From NCBI GenBank assembly GCA_963698565.1, contig CAVORH010000031.1:62001-126000 (forward strand): a stretch of 64,000 nucleotides of DNA, read 5' to 3'. The DNA comes from Sva-07 sp963698565 (GTDB lineage: Bacteria > Actinomycetota > Acidimicrobiia > Acidimicrobiales > Ilumatobacteraceae). A program made the position numbers and the translations under genes. This document shows positions 6,888-15,103 of the stretch, piece by piece; the first letter of the stretch is position 1; each line of letters begins with the position of its first letter. The notes under the pieces were generated by a model. The model made no database searches. It was not told the origin of the DNA and saw only the letters and a list, made by a program, of their open reading frames with translations.

Positions 6888-9308
6888 TCACACCAGTTCG
6901 CGGCGCTCGCTGTAGCGCAGGGCGAGGTAGCCCGGGATCGTCGGCAACCAGTAGTTGATCAAGCGGAACAACAGGGTCGCGGCCCAGGCTTCCGCGTCCG
7001 GCACGCCGGCCCGTGTCAGCACGAACACGAGCGCCGCCTCGATCGCCCCGACACCGCCGGGGGTCGGCACGGCCGAGGCGATGGTGTTGGCACCCAGGTA
7101 CAGCGCACCGAGCTCGGCGAAGGGCAGGTCGATGCCGAATGCCCGACACGCCCAGACGAACGTGAGGATGGTCGACAGCTTCGCGATCGCCTGACCTCCG
7201 AAGAGCAGACCGAGCTTCGACGGCATGCGCGCCAACTCGCCGAAGTCGTGGCGGATCTTCTCGATCGTCGACTTCACGATGGCGACGAGCCAGCGGCGGA
7301 ACTTGGGTGTCAGTGCGAGCACGACCGCCGCCACGACCGCGGCGCCGACGAAGACGAACACCAGCGTGAAGTCGGGCCCGCCGCCGCCGACGTCGACGTC
7401 GCCCCGCGGATCGGTGCTGCTCCACAGGAAGAAGAAGACGATGAAGACGACCTGGACGATGCCGCTCGCCAACGACGTCAGCCCGACCGCCGCCGTCGAC
7501 ACGGCGACGTCGGTGCCGCCCTTCTGCAGGTAGCGGATCCGCATCGCCATGCCGCCGGTGTTCATCGGCGTGAACCGATTGAGGAACGACTGGCCGAACA
7601 TGATGATCGTCGCATCGCCGAGCGGGATGGGGCGGACGACGGATCCCGCGAGCGACATTGCCCCGCCGACCGTTCCGACGAGCGTGGCGAGCACCGCGGG
7701 CCCCACCCAGACCCAGTCGATCCCCGACATCGCATCGGCGATCGCGGACCAGTTGGTGACGAGCGTCAGCACGAAGAACGCGAGCACGGCGAAGCCGACC
7801 CAGCTGACGATCTTGCCGAAGCTGATCCGCTCGAGCTCGGCGAGCTCGACCTGCTCGACACCGAGTCGGTCCGCGAGCCCCCCGCGGAGGTCGTCGACGA
7901 AATGCTTCGGCTTCTTCGCCTCGTCACGGGTACGGGCCGGGAGTGCCGGCAGCTGGACGAACGAGAGCGTCGCTTCGAGATCGTCCGCCGGCACCGAGCG
8001 CACCGCAGCATCGAGCGCTCGCTCGGGACCGGCACTGAGGGCCGTCGTGACGAGCAACTCCGCCCGGTCGACTGCACGCGACTCGGGGCTCGACGCGAGC
8101 AGTGCAGTGTCCAGCCCGAGCAGGGTCACACGATCGCCGCCGACGACCACGTTGTCGCGTGTCAGCGACCGGTGCGCGATGCACACTGCGTGCAGCCGGC
8201 CGAGCTGGCGCCACGCGTCGTCGAGTGCATCGTCGCTGATCTCCTCCGGGGTCAGCTGACGCATCGTGCGGCCGGACGCCGCCGCGGCCCCCAGCACGAT
8301 GAGCGCGCTGTCGGTCCCGGTCGGCGCGACCGCCAACACCTCCTGGACCCGTGCTCCCGCTCGACGGGCCATCATCGTCGACTCGGCGAGTTGAGCGGCC
8401 CGGAATCGTGGTCGCACCGAGGTGCGTTGTTCGTCGACGTCGCGGACCCTGATCGACCGCACGACGCGAGCGATCAACTCGATGTCACGGTCGTCCCGGT
8501 CGAGGTACACCACGTCGACGGCCTCGCCGCCGGCGCGCCCCTCGTAGGTCCTGACGCCACGCTCGGCCGTGTCGTCCCCCAACTCGTCGATCACGAAACC
8601 GCCGGCCGCCAGCCCAGCGCGGAGCGTCGCGGCTCCGGGGCGTCGTCGGGGCGACCCGAAGATCACGAGGGCCGCCGAGCCGACCGCGGTCCCGAGTGCG
8701 AGCGTCACCAACAGGTTGACCGGCGCCTGCGTGGCCGTGATCAGGCGCACCAGCACGGTCAACCACACCGCCGCCCAGGTGATCCTCCGCCAGCGGGCCG
8801 TCATCATCGGCGAAGCGGTCGTCGCTCCCGCCACCAGGGCGGCCAGATAGGCCGCTGACGGGAACGACGCTCTGACGAACGATCCTGAAGGCAGGTCGGT
8901 GATCGCCGTCGGCGGGGCCGCTCGTTCGAGCCAGTCGGTCAGCAGCACCATCACGATGCCCCCGACGATCGCCGCGCCGACCACGAGCAGGGTTGCCGCT
9001 CGCGTCCGGCGCGTGAGGAACCACCCGACGGTCACGATCGGGATCAACAGGATCGCGAGCTGTGCCAGACCGACGAGTGCGTACCTGAAGGGCTCGGGCA
9101 TCCGGGCGAAGAAGCTGACGATGTCGGCCGAGGTGTTGGTCAACGCACCCGGGAGCACGGCGGTCAGGAACAGGACCAGGCCCAGCAGACAGAGACGGAC
9201 GACGAGCCGGGCGACGTCGACCGGGTGGCGCTGCCAGTCGCGACGGTCCTGTTCGCGCAGTGCCGCGCTCGGCGCCTCCGTCGTCGTCACCGCCACAGCA
9301 TGCCGCAC
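6888..9308 (-). CDS. Integral membrane flippase-like protein (lysylphosphatidylglycerol synthase TM/UPF0104) with central pseudokinase domain
   Basis: This protein of about 806 residues has three parts. An N-terminal block of about six hydrophobic segments spans residues 30-210. A soluble central region (about 230-500) looks protein-kinase/APH-like: it has HRSLTRDNVVV and then LLGLDTALL at the positions of HRDxxxxN and DFG, so the catalytic HRD aspartate is replaced by serine. The C-terminal half is a UPF0104/LPG-synthase transmembrane domain with NRFTPMNTGGMAMRIRYL and AVPTPGGVGAIEAAL, the family signature found in MprF flippase domains and AglD. No aminoacyl-transferase (DUF2156) domain follows, so it is not a full MprF. 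Start GTG 9308 is uncertain; GTG 9290 is also possible. A role in envelope lipid handling is inferred. Confidence 0.75.
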   Translation of the reverse strand: MRHAVAVTTTEAPSAALREQDRRDWQRHPVDVARLVVRLCLLGLVLFLTAVLPGALTNTSADIVSFFARMPEPFRYALVGLAQLAILLIPIVTVGWFLTRRTRAATLLVVGAAIVGGIVMVLLTDWLERAAPPTAITDLPSGSFVRASFPSAAYLAALVAGATTASPMMTARWRRITWAAVWLTVLVRLITATQAPVNLLVTLALGTAVGSAALVIFGSPRRRPGAATLRAGLAAGGFVIDELGDDTAERGVRTYEGRAGGEAVDVVYLDRDDRDIELIARVVRSIRVRDVDEQRTSVRPRFRAAQLAESTMMARRAGARVQEVLAVAPTGTDSALIVLGAAAASGRTMRQLTPEEISDDALDDAWRQLGRLHAVCIAHRSLTRDNVVVGGDRVTLLGLDTALLASSPESRAVDRAELLVTTALSAGPERALDAAVRSVPADDLEATLSFVQLPALPARTRDEAKKPKHFVDDLRGGLADRLGVEQVELAELERISFGKIVSWVGFAVLAFFVLTLVTNWSAIADAMSGIDWVWVGPAVLATLVGTVGGAMSLAGSVVRPIPLGDATIIMFGQSFLNRFTPMNTGGMAMRIRYLQKGGTDVAVSTAAVGLTSLASGIVQVVFIVFFFLWSSTDPRGDVDVGGGGPDFTLVFVFVGAAVVAAVVLALTPKFRRWLVAIVKSTIEKIRHDFGELARMPSKLGLLFGGQAIAKLSTILTFVWACRAFGIDLPFAELGALYLGANTIASAVPTPGGVGAIEAALVFVLTRAGVPDAEAWAATLLFRLINYWLPTIPGYLALRYSERRELV

Positions 9309-9376
9309 GGTGACGTCGTCGTGGACACCAGAGGCGGACAGCGCGTCGGCGCGATCACTCCGTTCCGGCGGGAGCG

Positions 9377-10624
9377 TCAGCCGAGCACGTCGGTCAGCGC
9401 CTCGGCGGCGCGCGCCACGTCCGCGGGCGAGGTGTAGTGCACGAACGAGAGCCGCACGACGCCACGGTCGGGATCGACGCCGAGCCCGTCGAGCACGCGG
9501 GCCGCGTAGTAGTGGCCGGAACTGGTCTGCACGCCGCGCCGGACGAGCTCGTGCGCCACGGTCTCCGGTTCGATCGCGAGCGGGCTGAACGCGATCGTCG
9601 GGCACCGGTGCCCCGTCGTGGCGTCGATCGCCGACGGCCCGAGGAGCCGCACGTCGTCACGCGCAGCCAGGAGATCCAGCAACACCGGGCTGAGCGAATC
9701 CTCGTGCTCGCGCCAGAGCGCCGAGACCGCAGCGACCGCCGTCCGGAGGTCGTCGCCGTCGCTGCCACCGTGGTGACGGTGCAGCAACTCGACGTAGTCG
9801 AGCACCGCGCCGGCCGAGGCCACCTGGGCATGGTCGGGGCCGGCCGGGTTGAGGCGCTTGTCGGCCACGTTGTCGTTGAAGAAGTGGCTCTGGTTGGGCA
9901 GCTCGGTGAGCAGCCCGGCGCGCACCACCATGAGCCCCTGGTGGACCGAATACGTCTTGTAGAGGCTGAACAGGTAGACGTCGGCACCGAGTGCGGCGAC
10001 ATCGGGGAGGCTGTGCGGTGCGAACGACACGCCGTCGACGATCACGCGAGCCCCGACCGTGTGGGCGAGCGCCGTGATCCGGGCGATGTCGTTCTCGACG
10101 CCGACGATGTTCGAGGCGTGCGGCACGGTGACCAGACCCGTCCGGTCGCTGAGCAGTGACTCGAACTCGTCGATGTCCAGCAGGCCAGAAGCAGGGTCGG
10201 TGCGCCACTCTCGAAGCGTGCACCCGATCGCCTCGGCCGCGCGTCGGATGGCACCGGTGTTGGCCTCGTGGTCCTGGTTGGTGACGATCACCTCGTGGCC
10301 GGGCTCGAGGATGCCGGCGAAGGCGTGCGCGAGCACGTAGGTGTTGGCGGAGGTCGAGGGACCGAAGATCACCTCGCGCGACTCGACGCCCAGCGCCTCG
10401 GCCCACCTGACGCGAGAGCGATCCATGAGTGCACCCGCGCGTGCCGACGACTCGAACTCGCTGTAGGGCTGCACCTTGAGATCGGTGTAGTACTCGGTGA
10501 GCGCGTCGATCGTCTGTCGGCAGGCGAACGAGCCGCCGGCGTTCTCGAAGAACGACTGCCCGTCGTTGATCGGCCGGCCGAACGCCGGGAACTGGGAGCG
10601 GACGAAGTCGAGGTCGAGCTGCAC
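9377..10624 (-). CDS. Cysteine desulfurase-like class V aminotransferase (SufS-like)
   Basis: This is a 415-residue fold-type I PLP enzyme. Landmarks are FFENAGGSFACRQTIDAL at the N-terminus, NQDHEANTGA (substrate loop), DGVSFAPHSLPDVAALGADVYLFSLYKTY with the PLP lysine in LYK, and RLSFVHYTSP near the end. This matches the cysteine-desulfurase-like subgroup that often lacks a known sulfur acceptor, so true desulfurase activity is not established. Start GTG 10624 has TACCGT exactly 6 bases upstream. The promoter abuts a long inverted repeat at 10661-10707. The flippase-like gene lies 68 bp downstream and may be co-transcribed. Confidence 0.8.
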   Translation of the reverse strand: MQLDLDFVRSQFPAFGRPINDGQSFFENAGGSFACRQTIDALTEYYTDLKVQPYSEFESSARAGALMDRSRVRWAEALGVESREVIFGPSTSANTYVLAHAFAGILEPGHEVIVTNQDHEANTGAIRRAAEAIGCTLREWRTDPASGLLDIDEFESLLSDRTGLVTVPHASNIVGVENDIARITALAHTVGARVIVDGVSFAPHSLPDVAALGADVYLFSLYKTYSVHQGLMVVRAGLLTELPNQSHFFNDNVADKRLNPAGPDHAQVASAGAVLDYVELLHRHHGGSDGDDLRTAVAAVSALWREHEDSLSPVLLDLLAARDDVRLLGPSAIDATTGHRCPTIAFSPLAIEPETVAHELVRRGVQTSSGHYYAARVLDGLGVDPDRGVVRLSFVHYTSPADVARAAEALTDVLG

Positions 10625-10660
10625 GCCCTCACGGTAGTAACCGCCCCGCCCTCCCCCTCG

Positions 10661-10707
10661 TTCTCGTGAACACGTGAGCGCCCAGGACGCTCATCTGTTC
10701 ACGAGAA
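10661..10707. repeat. 47-bp inverted repeat between divergent genes
   Basis: Outer arms TTCTCGTGAACA and TGTTCACGAGAA are perfectly complementary. An inner stem TGAGCG/CGCTCA surrounds the loop CCCAGGA, with a two-base mismatch between stems. It lies between the divergent SufS-like gene (-10 box at 10631-10636) and the D-threonine-aldolase-like gene. It could be an operator for both or a REP-like insertion. Confidence 0.75.
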
Positions 10708-10735
10708 TGCGGATCGGACGGCAATGATGGGGTGC

Positions 10736-11749
10736 ATGAGCGCCGACCCGTCGACCACGAACGATCTCGTCACCCCGGCGCTGCTCGTGGACGTCCCGAC
10801 CTTCGACCGCAACCTCGCAGCGATGGACGCCGTCCTGCCGGGAGCGAAGCTGCGTCCCCACGTCAAGGCGTTCAAGTCGACCGCCATGGCCAAGCGGCTC
10901 GACGCCGACGGGCACCACAACTTCTGCGCGGCGACACCCAGGGAGATCGAGGGCCTCGTCGCCGCCGGCCTGACCGACGACCTGCTGCTCGCGAACGAGA
11001 CACTCGACGCCGGGCGACTCGGAGCGCTCGCCGACCGGGCGAACATCACCGTGGCGATCGACTCCGACGAGACGCTCGACGCGGCGATCGCCGGCGGGGT
11101 CCGCTCCGTGCTCGTCGACGTCGACGTCGGGCTCCCCCGCTGCGGCTGCGACGTCGACGACTCGGGTCGCCTCGCCGATCGTGCCCGCGCGGCCGGGCTC
11201 GACGTTCGCGGGGTGATGGGCTACGAGGGCCACCTGATGATGGTGCACGACCGCGACAAGAAGCGCGAGAAGGTCGAGGCCGCGATGGCGATCCTGCTCC
11301 GGGCACACGAGATGGTCGGCGGCGACATCGTGTCCGGCGGCGGCACCGGCACCTGGGACGTCAACACGTGGTGCACCGAGATCCAGGCGGGCTCGTACAT
11401 GCTGATGGACACCCAGTACGACGAGCTGGAGACGCCGTTCGAGAAGGCGCTGTCGGTCCTCGCCACCGTGATCTCGGTCAGCCCGAAGGGCTGGATCATC
11501 GCCGACTGCGGGCTCAAGGCGCTCGGGATGGATCACGGCAACCCCTCGTGGGACGAGGGCGACGTGTTCTTCTGCTCCGACGAGCACATCACGCTGTCGC
11601 CACGTGAACTCGGCGACTGGAAGGTCGGTGATCGGCTGCGGATCTGGCCCGCTCACGTCGACCCGACGGTCGCCCGTCACGAGCAGTTCTGGCTCGTCGA
11701 GGGCGACGAGGTCCGCGACCGCTGGCCGATCGACCTGCGCCACTGGTGA
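10736..11749 (+). CDS. D-threonine aldolase / D-serine dehydratase-like fold-type III PLP enzyme
   Basis: This is a 337-residue alanine-racemase-fold enzyme. PHVKAFKS near residue 42 carries the PLP lysine. GVMGYEGHLM and SGGGTGTWD follow, the latter being the phosphate-binding segment. Close to the C-terminus is a metal-site motif HVDPT. In this family D-threonine aldolases have His-x-Asp there, whereas D-serine dehydratases have His-x-Cys, so aldolase is favoured. I chose ATG 10736 over ATG 10724 because an AATGAT box lies 7 bases before it. A copy of the GGTC-N-GACC palindrome follows the stop codon. Confidence 0.8.
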   Translation: MSADPSTTNDLVTPALLVDVPTFDRNLAAMDAVLPGAKLRPHVKAFKSTAMAKRLDADGHHNFCAATPREIEGLVAAGLTDDLLLANETLDAGRLGALADRANITVAIDSDETLDAAIAGGVRSVLVDVDVGLPRCGCDVDDSGRLADRARAAGLDVRGVMGYEGHLMMVHDRDKKREKVEAAMAILLRAHEMVGGDIVSGGGTGTWDVNTWCTEIQAGSYMLMDTQYDELETPFEKALSVLATVISVSPKGWIIADCGLKALGMDHGNPSWDEGDVFFCSDEHITLSPRELGDWKVGDRLRIWPAHVDPTVARHEQFWLVEGDEVRDRWPIDLRHW

Positions 11750-11752
11750 TCT

Positions 11753-11783
11753 GTGACGCCGGGGGTCTGACCCCTGGCGTCAC
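11753..11783. repeat. 31-bp palindrome, GGTC-N-GACC family, copy 2
   Basis: Arms GTGACGCCGGGGGTC and GACCCCTGGCGTCAC around a central T, one mismatch. It fills the 36-bp gap between the convergent D-threonine-aldolase-like gene and dnaB. It differs from copy 1 at one base only, which suggests recent spread or strong constraint. Bidirectional terminator is likely. Confidence 0.8.
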
Positions 11784-11785
11784 GC

Positions 11786-13171
11786 TCACATCGAGCGGGC
11801 GGCGTTGTCGAATCTCGTGTACTGGCCGAGGAAGACGAGGCGCTTGGTGCCGATGGGGCCGGAGCGGTGCTTCGACACGATCACCTCGGCCGAACCCTTG
11901 TCGGGCGACTCGGGGTTGTACACCTCGTCGCGGTACAGGAACATCACCACGTCGGCGTCCTGCTCCAGCGAGCCCGACTCACGCAGGTCGGCGAGCATCG
12001 GACGCTTGTCGGACCGTGCCTCGAGGTTTCGGCTCAACTGGCTCAGCGCCACGATCGGCACCTCGAGTTCGCGGGCCAACACCTTGAGGTTCCGGCTGAT
12101 CTCGCTCACCTCGAGCTGCCGGTTCTCCGACCGGCCGCTGCCGCTCATCAGCTGCAGATAGTCGATCATGATCAACGACAGGCCGCCGTGCTGCGCCTTG
12201 ATGCGCCGGGCCTTCGCCCGGATCTCCATCACGGTCACCTGCGGGTTGTCGTCGAGGAACAACGGCACTTCCAAACGGCCGACCGCGAGGCCGATCTTCG
12301 ACCAGTCGGCCTCGCTCAGCTTGCCCGTGCGCAACTTCGTGGAATCGACCTTCGCCTCGCTCGCCAGGATGCGCTGGGTGAGCTCGGAGTGGCCCATCTC
12401 GAGCGAGAACACCAGCACCGGCTTGCCGGAGTGCTTCGCGATGTGGGTCGCCATCCCCAAGCCGAAGGCCGTCTTTCCCATCGCCGGCCGCGCACCGACG
12501 ATGTTGAGCGTGCTCGGCTGGAGACCCGACAGGAGTTCGTCGAGGTCGTCGTAGCCGGTCGCCGCGCCGGTGATCGTGTCGCCGCGCTCGTAGTTCTCCT
12601 CGAGCTGATCCATCGTCTCGTTGAGGAGTTCCTGGATCTGGCGGGTCGAGTCGACCACACGGTCCTCGGCCACCTCGAACATCTTCGACTCGGCGAGGTC
12701 GACCGCCTTCGTGACATCGTCGGGCTCACTGAACGCCAGGTCGGTGATCTCACCGGCGGTGTGGATCAGCCGGCGCAGCAGCGCGGTGTCCATCACGATC
12801 CGGGCGTAGTGCTCGGCACCCGACACCGACGGCGTCGCGTTCTGCAGGTCGTTCAGCCGTTCGATCCCGCCGATGTCGTCGAGCAGACCGTGACGCCGGA
12901 GCTCGTCGGCAACCGTGACCACGTCGACCGGTCCCGACGACGAGTACAGCGACCGGATCGAGTCGAAGATGTGCTGGTGCGCGGGGCTGTAGAAGTCGCG
13001 AACGTTGAGCCCGGCCTCGCCGACGACGCCGATCGCATCACGGCTCAGCAACAACGCGCCGAGGACCGATTCCTCCGCCTGCAGGTTGTGAGGAGGGACA
13101 CGCCCACCGCGGTTCGACGGCGACGCGCTGCGTTCGGGACGACTGGTTCCGTATTCGTGATCGATCGACAT
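11786..13171 (-). CDS. dnaB: Replicative DNA helicase
   Basis: This is a 461-residue DnaB of normal length, the hexameric 5'-3' helicase at the fork. The N-terminal domain begins RVPPHNLQAEESVLGALLLSRDAI. The RecA-like ATPase domain has Walker A GARPAMGKTAFGLGMA and the B region LIMIDYLQLMSG. The arginine-finger end KHRSGPIGT is present and there is no intein. It is the last gene of the leftward rpsF-ssb-rpsR-rplI-dnaB cluster, with a 193-bp gap after rplI that holds DnaA-box-like repeats. The window also encodes a DciA-type loader candidate (41486-41806). Confidence 0.97.
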   Translation of the reverse strand: MSIDHEYGTSRPERSASPSNRGGRVPPHNLQAEESVLGALLLSRDAIGVVGEAGLNVRDFYSPAHQHIFDSIRSLYSSSGPVDVVTVADELRRHGLLDDIGGIERLNDLQNATPSVSGAEHYARIVMDTALLRRLIHTAGEITDLAFSEPDDVTKAVDLAESKMFEVAEDRVVDSTRQIQELLNETMDQLEENYERGDTITGAATGYDDLDELLSGLQPSTLNIVGARPAMGKTAFGLGMATHIAKHSGKPVLVFSLEMGHSELTQRILASEAKVDSTKLRTGKLSEADWSKIGLAVGRLEVPLFLDDNPQVTVMEIRAKARRIKAQHGGLSLIMIDYLQLMSGSGRSENRQLEVSEISRNLKVLARELEVPIVALSQLSRNLEARSDKRPMLADLRESGSLEQDADVVMFLYRDEVYNPESPDKGSAEVIVSKHRSGPIGTKRLVFLGQYTRFDNAARSM

Positions 13172-13243
13172 GGGGACCCCACTCTCTCAGGGGTTTCCTG
13201 TGCGGCGGAAGAGGAACAACCCTGGGTCTTGGCTGTTGACGAC

Positions 13244-13297
13244 CTGTGGACAACCGGTCGGATCTGTGGACCGACCGGTTGTGGACAGGCCTGTGGA
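13244..13297. promoter_or_regulatory. DnaA-box-rich inverted repeat upstream of dnaB
   Basis: An 18-bp inverted repeat (CTGTGGACAACCGGTCGG and CCGACCGGTTGTGGACAG, 16 of 18 complementary, 9-bp loop) lies between rplI and dnaB. It contains a perfect TGTGGACAA (reverse of TTGTCCACA), and three further TGTGGA cores follow at about 13264, 13280 and 13291. DnaA control of dnaB, or a terminator after rplI, are both possible. Confidence 0.6.
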
Positions 13298-13364
13298 TGG
13301 GCGCGTCGAAGCAAGGGTGGTGATCGGCTCGCAAGCCGGGTGGACGGACCGGATCGGCCCGTCG

Positions 13365-13811
13365 TCAGTCGGCGGCGACGACGTCGATGGTGATCGGGAA
13401 CGACACGTCGTTGTGAAGCGACGCGGTCACCGTGTGCTGGCCGACCGTCTTGATCACGTCGATCTCGATCTGGCGACGATCGAGTTCGATGTCGGTCTGC
13501 TCGAGAACGGCGGTGACCACGTCAGCCGACGTGATCGAGCCGAAGAGCTTGCCTTCGGGGCCGGCCTTCGCCTCGACCACGATCACCTTCGGCACGAGCG
13601 TGCTGGCGATCGTGGTGGCCGCCTCGCGGGCGCTGGAGTCGCGCTGGTCGCGGGCCTGGCGCATCCGCCCGGCCTGCTCGACGGCGCCCTCGGACGCCGT
13701 GATGGCATGGCCCTTCGGGAGCAGATAGTTGCGGGCGTGACCGTCGGCGACATCGACGATGTCACCGCGCTTGCCCAGCCCGTCGAGATCGGAACGCAGA
13801 ATGACCTTCAT
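13365..13811 (-). CDS. rplI: 50S ribosomal protein L9
   Basis: This is a 148-residue L9. The N-terminal RNA-binding domain reads MKVILRSDLDGLGKRGDIVDVADGHARNYLLPKG, with the conserved GxxG and NYLxP motifs. The central helix and C-terminal domain (GKLFGSITSADVVTA) are complete. It starts 3 bp after the rpsR stop and belongs to the rpsF-ssb-rpsR-rplI cluster. Confidence 0.97.
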   Translation of the reverse strand: MKVILRSDLDGLGKRGDIVDVADGHARNYLLPKGHAITASEGAVEQAGRMRQARDQRDSSAREAATTIASTLVPKVIVVEAKAGPEGKLFGSITSADVVTAVLEQTDIELDRRQIEIDVIKTVGQHTVTASLHNDVSFPITIDVVAAD

Positions 13812-13814
13812 CGC

Positions 13815-14243
13815 TCAGTCCTCCTCGGTCTCGGCGGCGTCGTTCGTGTCGAACTCGGCCGTCTCGTCGATCAACTCGTCGTTCTCGACAGCATCGTTGG
13901 CCGTCTCGTTGACGTTGTCGCTCAAGCTCGCGTCGCGATCACGCCCACCGTCGCGGCCACGGCCGCCGGTACGGGTGGATGCCACGCGCTTCGCGTAGGG
14001 GAGCAGCGCCATCTCGCGCGCCACCTTGACCGCGTTGGCGACCTCGCGCTGCTGCTGCAGCGTGTTGCCGGCGACGCGACGGTTCTTGATCTTGGCGCGG
14101 TCGCTCATGAAGCGCTGCAGCAGATCGACGTCCTTGTAGTCGATGTACTCGACCTTGTCGATGACCAGCACGCTGGTCTTCTTCTTGAACTTGCGGGGGT
14201 TGAGGTCACGGGCGCTACGCGCCTTGTTCTTCTTGCTTGCCAT
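13815..14243 (-). CDS. rpsR: 30S ribosomal protein S18 with long acidic C-terminal tail
   Basis: The first about 85 residues are a normal S18 core: VEYIDYKDVDLLQRFMSDRAKI, RRVAGNTLQQQREVANAVKVAREMALLPY. S18 usually ends near residue 75-90. This protein continues for about 55 residues with an Arg/Gly stretch and then a very acidic tail rich in Asp, Glu and Asn. The tail uses the same codon bias as the core, so it is not an obvious frameshift product. The start follows an AAGGAA-type ribosome binding site. It is between ssb and rplI. Confidence 0.95.
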   Translation of the reverse strand: MASKKNKARSARDLNPRKFKKKTSVLVIDKVEYIDYKDVDLLQRFMSDRAKIKNRRVAGNTLQQQREVANAVKVAREMALLPYAKRVASTRTGGRGRDGGRDRDASLSDNVNETANDAVENDELIDETAEFDTNDAAETEED

Positions 14244-14292
14244 GATGATTCCTGGTGATTCCTTACGACTGATGATTCAGATCAAATGGGGG

Positions 14293-14742
14293 TCAGAACG
14301 GCTCTTCGTCGCCGTAGACCGGGTCGGGGGTCCGGGCAGCACCGCCGCCGCCACCGCCGCTGCGAGCGCCGCCATCGCCGGAGTCTCGGCTGATGCGTTC
14401 GACCTGGGCCTGCGCCCAGCGGAGGCTCGGTCCGAGTTCGTCGGCGCGGATCTCGGTGACGCTGCGCTTCTCGCCTTCCTTGGTCTCGTAGGACCGCTGC
14501 TCGAGCCGGCCCGTCACGATGACGCGCATGCCCTTGCTGAGGCTGGCCGCCGCGTTCTCGCCGAGTTCGGACCACGCCACGATGTTGAAGAACGACACCT
14601 GTTCCTGCCATTCACCGTTCTGCTGGTACCGCCGGTTGACGGCGAGCCCGAAGCTCGCCACGCCGGCGCCGCTCGGCGTGTAGCGCAGCTCGGGATCCTT
14701 GGTGAGGTTTCCGACCAGCGTGACGCTGTTTTCCGATGCCAT
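14293..14742 (-). CDS. ssb: Single-stranded DNA-binding protein
   Basis: This is a 149-residue SSB. The OB fold reads SVTLVGNLTKDPELRYTPSGAGVASFGLAVNRRY, and VSFFNIVAWSELGENAAASLSKG continues it. A glycine-rich linker ends in GDEEPF, the acidic tip that recruits replication proteins (E. coli DDDIPF). It has a good AGGGG ribosome binding site. It lies between rpsF and rpsR, the usual actinobacterial order. Confidence 0.97.
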   Translation of the reverse strand: MASENSVTLVGNLTKDPELRYTPSGAGVASFGLAVNRRYQQNGEWQEQVSFFNIVAWSELGENAAASLSKGMRVIVTGRLEQRSYETKEGEKRSVTEIRADELGPSLRWAQAQVERISRDSGDGGARSGGGGGGAARTPDPVYGDEEPF

Positions 14743-14770
14743 GTTGATTCCCCTTGGTGGCTGCTACCGG

Positions 14771-15103
14771 TCAGGCAGCGGTGACTGCCATGCCGCGGCG
14801 CTCGGCCTCGGCCTCGGGCAGGCGGATGAGCTTGTGGCGGACGATGTCGTCTGCGAGACGGAGCGTGCGCTCGAGTTCGTCGAGTGAGCCCGCGGGGGCC
14901 ACGATCTCGGCGACCAGGTAGTAGCCGGACGGCTTCTTGTTGATCGGGTAGGCGAACTGGCGCTTGCCCCACCAGTCGATCTTGCCGTGGATCTCGCCGC
15001 CGGCAGCGGTGACGCCGTCGGTGACCGTCTTCATCCAGGCCTGGGCCTTGGGGTCATCGACGTCGCCGTCGATGATGATCATCATTTCGTATGCACGCAT
15101 CAT
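14771..15103 (-). CDS. rpsF: 30S ribosomal protein S6
   Basis: This is a 110-residue S6: MRAYEMMIIIDGDV at the N-terminus, WWGKRQFAYPINKKPSGYYLVAEI in the middle, and ADDIVRHKLIRLPE at the end, all family signatures. Two adjacent ATGs (15103, 15100) are possible. GGGAGG is 8 bases before the first. It is the first gene of the rpsF-ssb-rpsR-rplI(-dnaB) cluster. A TAGGGT box on the minus strand near 15200 would give a leader of about 90 bases containing a small CCCC/GGGG hairpin, where S6:S18 feedback could act (inference). Confidence 0.97.
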   Translation of the reverse strand: MMRAYEMMIIIDGDVDDPKAQAWMKTVTDGVTAAGGEIHGKIDWWGKRQFAYPINKKPSGYYLVAEIVAPAGSLDELERTLRLADDIVRHKLIRLPEAEAERRGMAVTAA

